From positions 1-5,359 of the forward strand of contig JAEXAZ010000157.1 of assembly GCA_023394255.1 (NCBI GenBank): a stretch of DNA of 5,359 bases, in the 5' to 3' direction. The notes beneath the pieces were generated by a model, which did no database searches, was not told where the DNA came from, and saw only the letters and a list, made by a program, of their open reading frames with translations. Positions 1-5,211 of the stretch are shown piece by piece. Origin of the DNA: Bacillota bacterium (GTDB lineage Bacteria > Bacillota > Clostridia > Oscillospirales > Ruminococcaceae). The position numbers and the translations under genes were made by a program. The first letter of the stretch is position 1. Each line of letters starts with the position of its first letter.

Positions 1-327
1 GACATAGTCGTCCTTCATGCGCTCGGCGGTTTTTTCGGCTTCGACCAGCGCCCTGTCCACCTCCTGCGAGACATAGATTTTTCCTTCCTCCCGCCCGGGA
101 CCGCTCATGCGCGAGAGCTTTTCGATCTCCGCGCGCACCGCGGACTGCACCGCGGCGAGATCGATTTCCGTCTTTTTCAGCAGCTGCCCGATCAGCCCGT
201 TTTCCTGCGTCAGCAGCGTATAGACCAGATGCTGCTGCTCAATCTGAATATTCTGATATTCTATCGCCAGATTCTGAGCGGATTGGAGCGCCTCCAAAGA
301 TTTCTGGGTAAATTTCTGAGCATTCAA
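1..327 (-). CDS. clpB: ATP-dependent disaggregase ClpB, N-terminal 109 residues (runs off the left edge)
   Basis: The visible part is the N-terminal (Clp-N) substrate-binding domain of ClpB, the cytoplasmic AAA+ chaperone that works with DnaK to resolubilise aggregated proteins after heat stress. The translation begins (M)NAQKFTQKSLEALQSAQNLA and continues with EQQHLVYTLLTQENGLIGQLL, typical of the first Clp-N repeat; both ATPase domains lie outside the window. I chose a TTG start at 327-325 because a strong GGAGGAG site ends six bases before it and because ClpB proteins normally begin with MNxxKFT. An in-frame ATG at 345-343 would add six residues, but it has no ribosome-binding site and would place the Shine-Dalgarno sequence inside the gene. 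A CIRCE operator and promoter lie directly upstream, as expected for an HrcA-controlled heat-shock gene. Family assignment is secure; the exact start is very likely. Confidence 0.95.
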   Translation of the reverse strand, partial: MNAQKFTQKSLEALQSAQNLAIEYQNIQIEQQHLVYTLLTQENGLIGQLLKKTEIDLAAVQSAVRAEIEKLSRMSGPGREEGKIYVSQEVDRALVEAEKTAERMKDDYV

Positions 328-333
328 AGAACA

Positions 334-340
334 CTCCTCC
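334..340 (-). promoter_or_regulatory. Ribosome-binding site that fixes the TTG start of clpB
   Basis: On the minus strand GGAGGAG is followed by a six-base spacer (TGTTCT) and then TTG. This ideal spacing supports TTG at 327 over the in-frame ATG at 345, which would lie upstream of this site. Confidence 0.85.
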
Positions 341-373
341 TTCATCACAATTGATTTCGTTCAGTAAAGTCGA

Positions 374-400
374 TTAGCACTCTATGTATTTGACTGCTAA
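374..400 (-). promoter_or_regulatory. CIRCE operator (HrcA binding site) of clpB
   Basis: Read on the plus strand the sequence is TTAGCACTC, nine bases, then GACTGCTAA. The CIRCE consensus is TTAGCACTC-N9-GAGTGCTAA, so the left arm is perfect, the spacing is exact, and the right arm has one mismatch (C for G at its third base). It sits about five bases downstream of the predicted clpB -10 box, overlapping the expected transcription start, where bound HrcA would block initiation. HrcA itself is not in the window. Confidence 0.93.
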
Positions 401-404
401 ATTT

Positions 405-433
405 ATTGTAAACCAGCCCCGCCAAAAAGTCAT
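405..433 (-). promoter_or_regulatory. Predicted sigma-A promoter of clpB
   Basis: On the minus strand ATGACT (433-428) and TACAAT (410-405) are separated by 17 bases. The -10 box matches TATAAT at five of six positions and the -35 box matches TTGACA at four. Transcription would begin around 398, inside the CIRCE element. A weaker alternative pairs TTTACA with TACATA further downstream. Placement is inferred from motif match only. Confidence 0.6.
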
Positions 434-565
434 GTACAATTTGTGAATTTTTATGCTTCCCCCGGCTTTCCGCGCCCATTGCCGGTTCCCTATGCATCGT
501 AAAATCAGCCGGCTGGCATGAAGGCGGCGGGTTTTTCATATGGTGTAAAGTCGGAAACCCGGTAT

Positions 566-594
566 TTGACCCCGAAACGGTTTCACGATATAAT
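566..594 (+). promoter_or_regulatory. Strong sigma-A promoter of the symporter-nucleotidase unit
   Basis: TTGACC (566-571), a 17-base spacer and a perfect TATAAT (589-594) make this close to consensus. Transcription should start near 600-602, giving a 5' leader of only about 20 bases before the ATG at 620. It lies inside the longer open frame that begins at 518, which argues against that earlier start. The leader is too short for a glycine riboswitch. Confidence 0.85.
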
Positions 595-619
595 AAAACT
601 CTATGGAGCGTGCGCAGGT

Positions 620-2017
620 ATGCGGGAATTTGTCGATGCCGTTGCCGTCCTGAACAGCCGGCTGAACGGGCTTGTCTGGGGCCCCGCCATGGTTGCATTC
701 ATGATGCTTGTGGGCCTTTATTTTACGGTGGGAACCGGCTTTTTCCAGTTCAGCCGGTTTCGTCTCTGGATCGGTGAAACCCTGTTTGCAATCTTCCGGG
801 ACAAAACCGTGCGCGACAAGCGCGACCCGCACACAATTTCGCAGTTTCAGGCGCTTTCAACCGCCCTCGCCGGAACCATCGGGACCGGCAATATTGTGGG
901 GGTTGCCACCGCGATTGTCGCCGGGGGGACGGGCGCGGTCTTTTGGATGTGGGTATCCGCGTTTGTCGGGATGATGACCAAATTCGCCGAAAACGTTCTG
1001 GGAAACTATTACCGCTATCAGGACAAAAAAGGGGCATGGGTCGGCGGCCCGATGGTTTATATCGAGCGGGGGCTGCATTGCAGATGGCTGGCGGTGCTAT
1101 TTGCGTTGTTCTGCACCGCCGCTTCCTTCGGCATCGGCAACATGACGCAGGCAAATTCCATCGCGGGCGCGCTCACTTCCTCCTTTTCCGTTTCCCCCCT
1201 GTCCGTGGGCATCCTGACTGCTCTGCTGGCCGGGCTGGTCATTTTGGGCGGGGTCAGGCGGATCGCCTCCGTAACGGAAAAGTTCGTTCCGTTTGCCGCG
1301 CTGTTCTACATCGCAGGCGGCCTCACGATCCTCGTCATCAACCGGCACCGGATTCCTGCGGCGCTTTCCTCCATCTTTACCGGGGCATTCAGCCTGCGCG
1401 CGGCGGGCGGCGGCGCCGGGGGGTACGCAATGATGCGCGCGGTCCAATTCGGTGTGGCAAGGGGGATTTTTTCCAACGAGGCGGGGCTTGGCAGTTCCGT
1501 CATCGTCAACTCCGCTTCCAACGTAAAAGAGCCTGTCCGGCAGGGCATGTGGGGCATTTTTGAGGTGTTTGCGGACACGATTGTGATGTGCACGATTACC
1601 GCCCTTGTGATTCTTTCCTCGGGGGCGCTTTCCGGCGGAAAAGACGGGGCAGCGCTCTCAATTGCCGCTTTTTCCGAAGGATTGGGGGAGTTCGGCAGCC
1701 TTTTCGTGTCGCTGGCCATCACCTGCTTTGCTTTTGCCACTATACTCGGCTGGGCGTATTACGGCGAGCGGGCGGTTGCATATCTGTTCGGCCGAAAATG
1801 CGTTTTCCTCTATAAACTGGTCTATATCTGTATGATCTGCGTCGGATGTGTCGCGGACCTGAAACTGGTCTGGAGCATCTCCGATACGTTTAACGGCCTG
1901 ATGGCGGTCCCCAATCTGATTGCAATCCTGCTGCTGTCCGGCAAGGTCTTTTCTCTGACGAAAGAATATCTCGCGCGCAGGCAGGGAATGCGCGCCGATA
2001 AAATCCGGAGGTTATGA
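620..2017 (+). CDS. Alanine/glycine:cation symporter (AGCS family)
   Basis: This 465-residue membrane protein should import alanine or glycine with Na+ (or H+) across the cytoplasmic membrane. It has about ten hydrophobic segments. Family hallmarks are the LAGTIGTGNIVGVATAI stretch (about 83-99), the AGCS signature GGTGAVFWMWVSAFVG (102-117), the GGPMVYIERGL loop (142-152), and RGIFSNEAGLGSS (281-293) followed by PVRQG. Length and the NGLVWGP start region fit the family. The frame is open back to an ATG at 518, but the promoter lies between the two starts, so I use the ATG at 620. Its ribosome site is only GGAG at 605-608 with a long 11-base spacer, so initiation may be moderate. The last codons carry the ribosome-binding site of the next gene, with which it forms an operon. 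Substrate specificity cannot be read from the sequence. Confidence 0.92.
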   Translation: MREFVDAVAVLNSRLNGLVWGPAMVAFMMLVGLYFTVGTGFFQFSRFRLWIGETLFAIFRDKTVRDKRDPHTISQFQALSTALAGTIGTGNIVGVATAIVAGGTGAVFWMWVSAFVGMMTKFAENVLGNYYRYQDKKGAWVGGPMVYIERGLHCRWLAVLFALFCTAASFGIGNMTQANSIAGALTSSFSVSPLSVGILTALLAGLVILGGVRRIASVTEKFVPFAALFYIAGGLTILVINRHRIPAALSSIFTGAFSLRAAGGGAGGYAMMRAVQFGVARGIFSNEAGLGSSVIVNSASNVKEPVRQGMWGIFEVFADTIVMCTITALVILSSGALSGGKDGAALSIAAFSEGLGEFGSLFVSLAITCFAFATILGWAYYGERAVAYLFGRKCVFLYKLVYICMICVGCVADLKLVWSISDTFNGLMAVPNLIAILLLSGKVFSLTKEYLARRQGMRADKIRRL

Positions 2018-2704
2018 ATGAAGTATAAAATGATTTTCTTTGACGCCGACGGGACGCTGTTTGATTTTGACCGCTCCGAGCGGCATTCCTTTGCCGCCGC
2101 CTGCGCCGACCAGGGCATCCCCGCTTCCCCCGGCCTTTACGAACAGTACCGCGCGATCAACGCGGCGCTTTGGCGGCAGCTTGAACGCGGAGAAATTGAC
2201 CAGCCGGCGCTGCGGCGGCTGCGGTTTGAAAAGCTGTTTTCCGAGACGGGGATTTCAGGTGACGCCGCCTCCATGAATCTCTGTTATTCCCGCCGCCTGT
2301 CCGAGTGCACCTTTTTGATTGACGGCGCGCTGGACATCTGCCGCGCGCTGCGCGGCAAATGCCCGCTGGTCATCGTGACCAACGGCATTCCGGACATTCA
2401 GGCGCCCCGCCTGGAAAAATCCGCGCTGGCCCCCTATATCGACCATGTCTTTATTTCGGGTGAAATCGGCTGGCAGAAGCCCCATCCCGCTTTTTTCGAC
2501 CATGTGTTCCGGGAACTGAAGATTCGGGATGACGAGCGCGGGCAGACGATTCTGCTCGGGGATTCGCTTTCTTCCGATATGAAGGGCGGCCACGACGCCG
2601 GAATGGTCACCTGCCTGTACGCCCCGCAGGGCGGCGCCGGAAATGAAACCTGCGACTTTTCCATTCAAAACCTGATGGAATTTCTTCCGCTGGTGCTGGA
2701 CTGA
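2018..2704 (+). CDS. yjjG: HAD-superfamily hydrolase, YjjG-type noncanonical pyrimidine 5'-nucleotidase
   Basis: The 228-residue cytoplasmic protein has all four HAD motifs. These are the nucleophile loop FFDADGTLFDFD (D9 nucleophile, D11 acid/base), motif II VTNG (T121), motif III lysine in GWQKPHPAFFDHVF (K154), and motif IV GDSLSSDMKGG (D182, D187) binding Mg2+. The GDSLSSD form and the helical cap between residues 15 and 100 point to the YjjG/YfnB group, whose characterised members dephosphorylate pyrimidine nucleotides, including noncanonical ones (house-cleaning). The start is well supported: GGAGG at 2007-2011, a six-base spacer, and ATG directly after the TGA of the symporter gene, suggesting translational coupling. 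A terminator begins at its stop codon. Superfamily is certain; the exact substrate is family inference, and no functional link to the symporter is evident. Confidence 0.9.
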   Translation: MKYKMIFFDADGTLFDFDRSERHSFAAACADQGIPASPGLYEQYRAINAALWRQLERGEIDQPALRRLRFEKLFSETGISGDAASMNLCYSRRLSECTFLIDGALDICRALRGKCPLVIVTNGIPDIQAPRLEKSALAPYIDHVFISGEIGWQKPHPAFFDHVFRELKIRDDERGQTILLGDSLSSDMKGGHDAGMVTCLYAPQGGAGNETCDFSIQNLMEFLPLVLD

Positions 2705-2737
2705 AAAGAGCCGTCTCAGTTCGAGACGGCTCTTTTT
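2704..2737. terminator. Bidirectional intrinsic terminator between converging operons
   Basis: AAAAGAGCCGTCTC (2704-2717) pairs perfectly with 2723-2736 around a five-base loop, followed by five T on the plus strand. Read from the other side, the stem ends in TTTT, so the same hairpin can terminate the aroF-pheA transcript, whose stop codon ends 12 bases away at 2749. It begins at the last base of the nucleotidase stop codon. Confidence 0.93.
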
Positions 2738-2748
2738 ACATGCCCTGT

Positions 2749-3867
2749 TCAGGATTTATCCGACCGGTACGCTCCCAATACGCGGAAGTCCTTTGCGTGC
2801 TCCGCGATGGCATCCAGAGCGGTTTTCACCTGCTGATTGCCGATGTCACCCTCAAAGTCCAGATAGAACCGGTAGTTCCACAGGACGTCGGGAATCGGAC
2901 GGGACTCAATTTTTACAAGGCTGATGCCGCGCTCCGCAAAATAGCGCAGCGTCTGATACAGCGTGCCCGACTCATGGTCGAGCGTAAACACAAGGCTGAC
3001 CTTGTCGGCGCCGCGCGATTCCAGTTCACGGCCAATCAGGATAAAGCGGGTTGTGTTCTCCTGATGGTTCTGAATATCGGGAGCCAATATCTGCAATCCG
3101 TACAGGTTTGCGGCGCGCGGACTGCAGATCGCGGCTTTTGCCGGGTCCCGCGCTTGTGCCACCAGCTTCGCGCTGGTCGCCGTGCTCTGGTGGGAAACCT
3201 GCGTCCAATGCCCGTGGCGGGATAAAAATTCGCTGCACTGGAGCAGCCCCTGTTCATGGGAATAGACCTGTGTGACGCTTTCCAGCGACGCACCGGGAAC
3301 AGCCGCCAGGTTCTGGCTGATCCTGACACGCCGCTCCCCCACGATGTAAAACCCGTAGCTGCCCAGCAGGTCATAGACCGCGGAGATCGCGCCGGAGGAG
3401 GAGTTTTCGATCGGCAGCACCCCATAGTCAATTTTCGCATCCTTCAGCGCTTCAAACACGTCGCGGAATTCCGCGTAAGCTAAGCGGTCCTGCCGGTCGG
3501 AAAACAGATCGGTCAGGGCCTGTTCCGAAAAGGAACCCGGGATGCCGTAATAGCCGACCGTTCCATGTTTTATGGGATCTTGCGGCTGCTGTCCGCCGGC
3601 CTGCAAGCTGCGGGACTGCGCCCCGCGGCTGATTTCCATAACCGCACGCATAAAACGCCTTGCATCCGACGCATAGCCCTCATCTTTTAAAAAACCGGCA
3701 GCTTTCCGCAAAATTTCTTCTTCCCTGCCCGCCTGGAGGACAGAAAGCCCGTGCTCCCTTTTATAGCGGCCAACCTCGCGTACAATTTCCATGCGGCGCT
3801 CAAACAGCGGAATCAGCCGGCCGTCGATTTCATCTATCTCTCTGCGGTAATCATTCAAATCTGGCAT
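2749..3867 (-). CDS. pheA: Bifunctional chorismate mutase / prephenate dehydratase (P-protein)
   Basis: This 372-residue cytoplasmic enzyme converts chorismate to prephenate and then to phenylpyruvate, the precursor of phenylalanine. Residues 1-85 are an AroQ-type chorismate mutase; aligned by eye with the E. coli P-protein, active-site positions R8, R25, K36, R48 and Q84 are conserved. A Gly/Gln-rich linker (about 86-101) leads to the dehydratase (103-279), with GYYGIPGSFSEQA, LPIENSSSGA and the catalytic TRF motif at 273-275. The C-terminus (290-368) is an ACT domain that normally binds phenylalanine for feedback inhibition. It has ESRP at 321-324, but GTLY (301-304) where the E. coli motif is GALV. 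The ATG at 3867 follows AGGGAG with a seven-base spacer, 18 bases after the aroF stop, so the two genes are cotranscribed with no internal terminator. Assignment is secure. Confidence 0.96.
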   Translation of the reverse strand: MPDLNDYRREIDEIDGRLIPLFERRMEIVREVGRYKREHGLSVLQAGREEEILRKAAGFLKDEGYASDARRFMRAVMEISRGAQSRSLQAGGQQPQDPIKHGTVGYYGIPGSFSEQALTDLFSDRQDRLAYAEFRDVFEALKDAKIDYGVLPIENSSSGAISAVYDLLGSYGFYIVGERRVRISQNLAAVPGASLESVTQVYSHEQGLLQCSEFLSRHGHWTQVSHQSTATSAKLVAQARDPAKAAICSPRAANLYGLQILAPDIQNHQENTTRFILIGRELESRGADKVSLVFTLDHESGTLYQTLRYFAERGISLVKIESRPIPDVLWNYRFYLDFEGDIGNQQVKTALDAIAEHAKDFRVLGAYRSDKS

Positions 3868-3885
3868 TTTTCGTCTCCCTGATTC

Positions 3886-4899
3886 TTATAGTTCGCGTCC
3901 GACAGCGGCGGCAATCGGGCGCAGTTCCTCCACAAGTTCGCCGTATACGCCGGGTTTGATCGACTGCTGCCCGTCGCAGAGGGCGTTGGCCGGGTCGTTG
4001 TGCACTTCGATAATCAGCCCGTCGGCGCCTACCGCGACTGCCGCTTTTGCCAGAGGCTCCACCATCCACCATTTTCCCGTGGCATGGCTGGGGTCCACAA
4101 CAACCGGCAGATGGCTGAGCTTTTTGACCGCGGGTATCGCGGAAAGATCCAGCGTATTGCGGGTGTAGGTTTCAAACGTCCTGATACCGCGTTCGCAGAG
4201 GATAATGTTCTCGTTGCCGCCGGACATGATATATTCGGCGGACATCAGCCATTCCTCAATCGTGGCGGAAAGCCCGCGCTTGAGCAGAATGGGCCTTCTG
4301 GTGCGTCCCAGCTCTTTCAGCAGTTCAAAATTTTGCATGTTGCGGGCTCCCACCTGAATCATGTCCACATCCCGTTCAAAAATTTCAATATCATAAGGCG
4401 ACATGATTTCGGTGACAATCGGCAGGCCCGTTGCCGCCCTCGCTTCTTTCAGCAGTTCAAGCCCGTCATATTTCAGCCCCTGAAAGGCGTAAGGGCTTGT
4501 GCGGGGCTTGAACGCGCCCCCGCGCAGAAAATTGGCGCCGATGCGTTTGACCTCTTCGGCAATCCCGCAGATCTGCTGTTCGCTTTCCACCGAGCACGGG
4601 CCCGCGATCATAGCCAGTTTCTTTCCGCCGATCCGGTTTCCCCCGACTTCCACGACGGTCGGCGCCGGATGGAACATGCGGTTCGCTTTTTTAAACGGCT
4701 CCGCGACATGCATCACCCGTTCGACATTCCGGTTTGCCTCAATCCAGGAATCGTCGATCTTGCTGGTGTCCCCCACAAGCCCGAGGATGATCAGATCCTT
4801 GCCTACGACCGGGCTGACTTCCACGCCCTTTGCGGTCAGCTGATTTGTTAAGTCGTCAATTTCTTTTTGCGGTGTTCCGCGTTTGATGATTACGATCAT
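3886..4899 (-). CDS. aroF: 3-deoxy-7-phosphoheptulonate (DAHP) synthase, Thermotoga-type with N-terminal regulatory domain
   Basis: DAHP synthase condenses phosphoenolpyruvate with erythrose 4-phosphate, the entry step of the shikimate pathway, in the cytoplasm. Residues 1-65 form the short ferredoxin-like domain (MIVIIKRGTPQKEIDDL) that mediates feedback by aromatic amino acids in related enzymes. The TIM barrel follows, with AGPCSVES (99-106), KPRTSP (131-136), GARNMQN (184-190), KRG (207-209), CERGIRTFE (235-243) and DPSHATG (269-275). Expected metal ligands are C102, H272, E298 and D309. Length (337) matches the Thermotoga maritima type (about 338). The ATG at 4899 follows GGAGGG with a six-base spacer; the ATG at 4904 meets a stop after two codons. 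It is first in the operon with pheA and lies behind a Phe-rich leader peptide and an attenuator-like terminator. Unlike Bacillus AroA it carries no fused chorismate mutase, which is on PheA instead. Confidence 0.96.
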   Translation of the reverse strand: MIVIIKRGTPQKEIDDLTNQLTAKGVEVSPVVGKDLIILGLVGDTSKIDDSWIEANRNVERVMHVAEPFKKANRMFHPAPTVVEVGGNRIGGKKLAMIAGPCSVESEQQICGIAEEVKRIGANFLRGGAFKPRTSPYAFQGLKYDGLELLKEARAATGLPIVTEIMSPYDIEIFERDVDMIQVGARNMQNFELLKELGRTRRPILLKRGLSATIEEWLMSAEYIMSGGNENIILCERGIRTFETYTRNTLDLSAIPAVKKLSHLPVVVDPSHATGKWWMVEPLAKAAVAVGADGLIIEVHNDPANALCDGQQSIKPGVYGELVEELRPIAAAVGREL

Positions 4900-4926
4900 T
4901 GCATACCCTCCAAAAATGTGTTAACT

Positions 4927-4969
4927 GCATGGGTTCATTTTTTGAGCATACAAAAAGAGAACCCATTGC
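4927..4969 (-). other. Second long hairpin sharing a strand with the aroF attenuator
   Basis: On the minus strand ATGGGTTC (4966-4959) pairs perfectly with GAACCCAT (4936-4929). After a 2x2 internal loop TTTTTG (4956-4951) pairs with CAAAAA (4944-4939), closing a six-base loop; two outer G-C pairs add to it with one bulged A. The left strand is also the 3' strand of the terminator stem, so the two structures exclude each other. It can only form after RNA polymerase has passed the U-tract, so it may lock read-through RNA in a non-terminator shape, protect mRNA, or influence the aroF ribosome site about 15 bases downstream. Pairing is visible; the role is inferred. Confidence 0.55.
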
Positions 4970-4984
4970 GTCAATGAGTTCCCC
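4952..4984 (-). terminator. Intrinsic terminator (attenuator) in the aroF-pheA leader
   Basis: On the minus strand GAACTCATTG (4981-4972), the loop ACG, and CAATGGGTTC (4968-4959) form a 10-bp stem with one G-U pair. G-U/G-C pairs with the preceding GGG can extend it, and TCTTTTT follows. It lies 38 bases after the leader-peptide stop codon and 41 bases before the aroF GGAGGG. A terminator between the promoter and the first enzyme gene implies conditional read-through. Confidence 0.82.
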
Positions 4985-5034
4985 TGTATCATTCCTATCG
5001 CAGATATCGCCCAGGAACGCCTCTACTCACAAAC
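4970..5034 (-). promoter_or_regulatory. Candidate antiterminator pairing in the aroF leader
   Basis: On the minus strand GTTTGTGAGT (5034-5025), covering the last codons and the stop of the leader peptide, can pair with ACTCATTGAC (4979-4970), the 5' strand and loop of the terminator. Nine of ten positions pair, including two G-U and one T-T mismatch. Between them, CGTTCCT (5019-5013) and AGGAATG (4996-4990) can form a 7-bp hairpin with one G-U pair. A ribosome at the stop codon would cover the first strand and allow termination; one stalled at the Phe codons would leave it free. An alternative uses GTTCCTG with CAGGGGAAC, with a two-base bulge. Found by eye, with no energy calculation. Confidence 0.4.
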
Positions 5035-5130
5035 ACAATCTTTTTCACAGCAAATAAAGCCGGTGCTAAAGAAAAAGCCCCAGCTAAAAAAGCCGTAAAA
5101 TCGATTCTGTTTTGCGGACAGGTAGTCCAT
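5023..5130 (-). CDS. Phenylalanine-rich attenuation leader peptide of aroF-pheA (35 aa)
   Basis: This short gene is the first thing translated from the aroF promoter. Residues 11-25 read FYGFFSWGFFFSTGF: seven Phe plus one Tyr and one Trp in fifteen positions, with a third aromatic type, Tyr, also at residue 3. The tail is ICCEKDCVCE, then TAG. The ATG at 5130 has an ideal ribosome site, GGAGG (5140-5136) with a five-base spacer; an in-frame ATG at 5142 would add four residues but has only AGGG two bases away. A terminator follows 38 bases after the stop codon, and then aroF. By analogy with pheL and trpL of enterobacteria, its translation probably senses charged tRNA-Phe (perhaps also Tyr and Trp): slow decoding would favour antitermination. 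The product itself may have no function. I do not recognise a named family. Coding evidence is composition, ribosome site and context. Confidence 0.82.
   Translation of the reverse strand: MDYLSAKQNRFYGFFSWGFFFSTGFICCEKDCVCE
5040..5077 (-). promoter_or_regulatory. Candidate pause (1:2) hairpin over the Phe codons
   Basis: On the minus strand CTTTTTC (5077-5071, Phe codons 19-20 with flanking bases) pairs with GAAAAAG (5046-5040, the Glu-Lys-Asp codons). Inside it, AGCA (5067-5064) pairs with TGCT (5052-5049). This hairpin would form only when no ribosome sits on the Phe codons, like the 1:2 structure of classical attenuators. Pairing is seen by eye; its stability is not computed. Confidence 0.4.
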
Positions 5131-5162
5131 AGCGGCCTCCATAACCCTAAATGATTTCTTTT

Positions 5163-5190
5163 ATTATAACAAACAATGGTCATCTGTCAA
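5163..5190 (-). promoter_or_regulatory. Strong promoter of the leader peptide-aroF-pheA operon
   Basis: On the minus strand TTGACA (5190-5185), a 16-base spacer and TATAAT (5168-5163) are both perfect consensus boxes, and a TG one base before the -10 makes it an extended -10 promoter. The slightly short spacer is compatible with this. Transcription should begin near 5157-5155, about 25 bases before the leader-peptide ATG and about 257 before aroF. Such strength fits control by attenuation rather than by an activator. No operator-like repeat is evident. Confidence 0.88.
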
Positions 5191-5211
5191 CCCATTTGCA
5201 AAAACTTACAT

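Noticed and set aside
401..619. Glycine riboswitch or other leader RNA before the amino-acid symporter
   Set aside because: The promoter at 566-594 leaves only about 20 bases of leader, too short for a riboswitch. Nothing else in this gap looks structured beyond the two promoters.
506..664. CAGCCGGCTG palindrome occurring twice (506-515 and 655-664)
   Set aside because: The second copy lies in symporter codons, and ten-base GC-rich palindromes can recur by chance in such sequence. Spacing and position do not suggest an operator pair.
345..698. 117-residue minus-strand open frame upstream of clpB
   Set aside because: It spans the CIRCE operator, both divergent promoters and the start of the symporter gene, has basic low-complexity composition, and resembles no known family.
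2740..3225. 161-residue plus-strand open frame
   Set aside because: It is antisense to the ACT and dehydratase domains of pheA and begins immediately after a terminator, with no ribosome site.
4000..4851. 283-residue plus-strand open frame
   Set aside because: It is antisense to aroF, whose protein has every DAHP synthase motif. Long antisense frames are common in GC-rich genes, and no promoter or ribosome site supports it.
4900..5156. T-box riboswitch in the aroF leader
   Set aside because: I find no T-box sequence resembling AGGGTGGNACCGCG and no Stem I-like arrangement. The terminator hairpin is instead paired with a leader peptide.
4995..5183. 62-residue minus-strand open frame over the aroF leader
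   Set aside because: Its ATG lies inside the promoter, upstream of the -10 box, with no ribosome site. The real small gene is in another frame (5130-5023) with GGAGG and an aromatic run.
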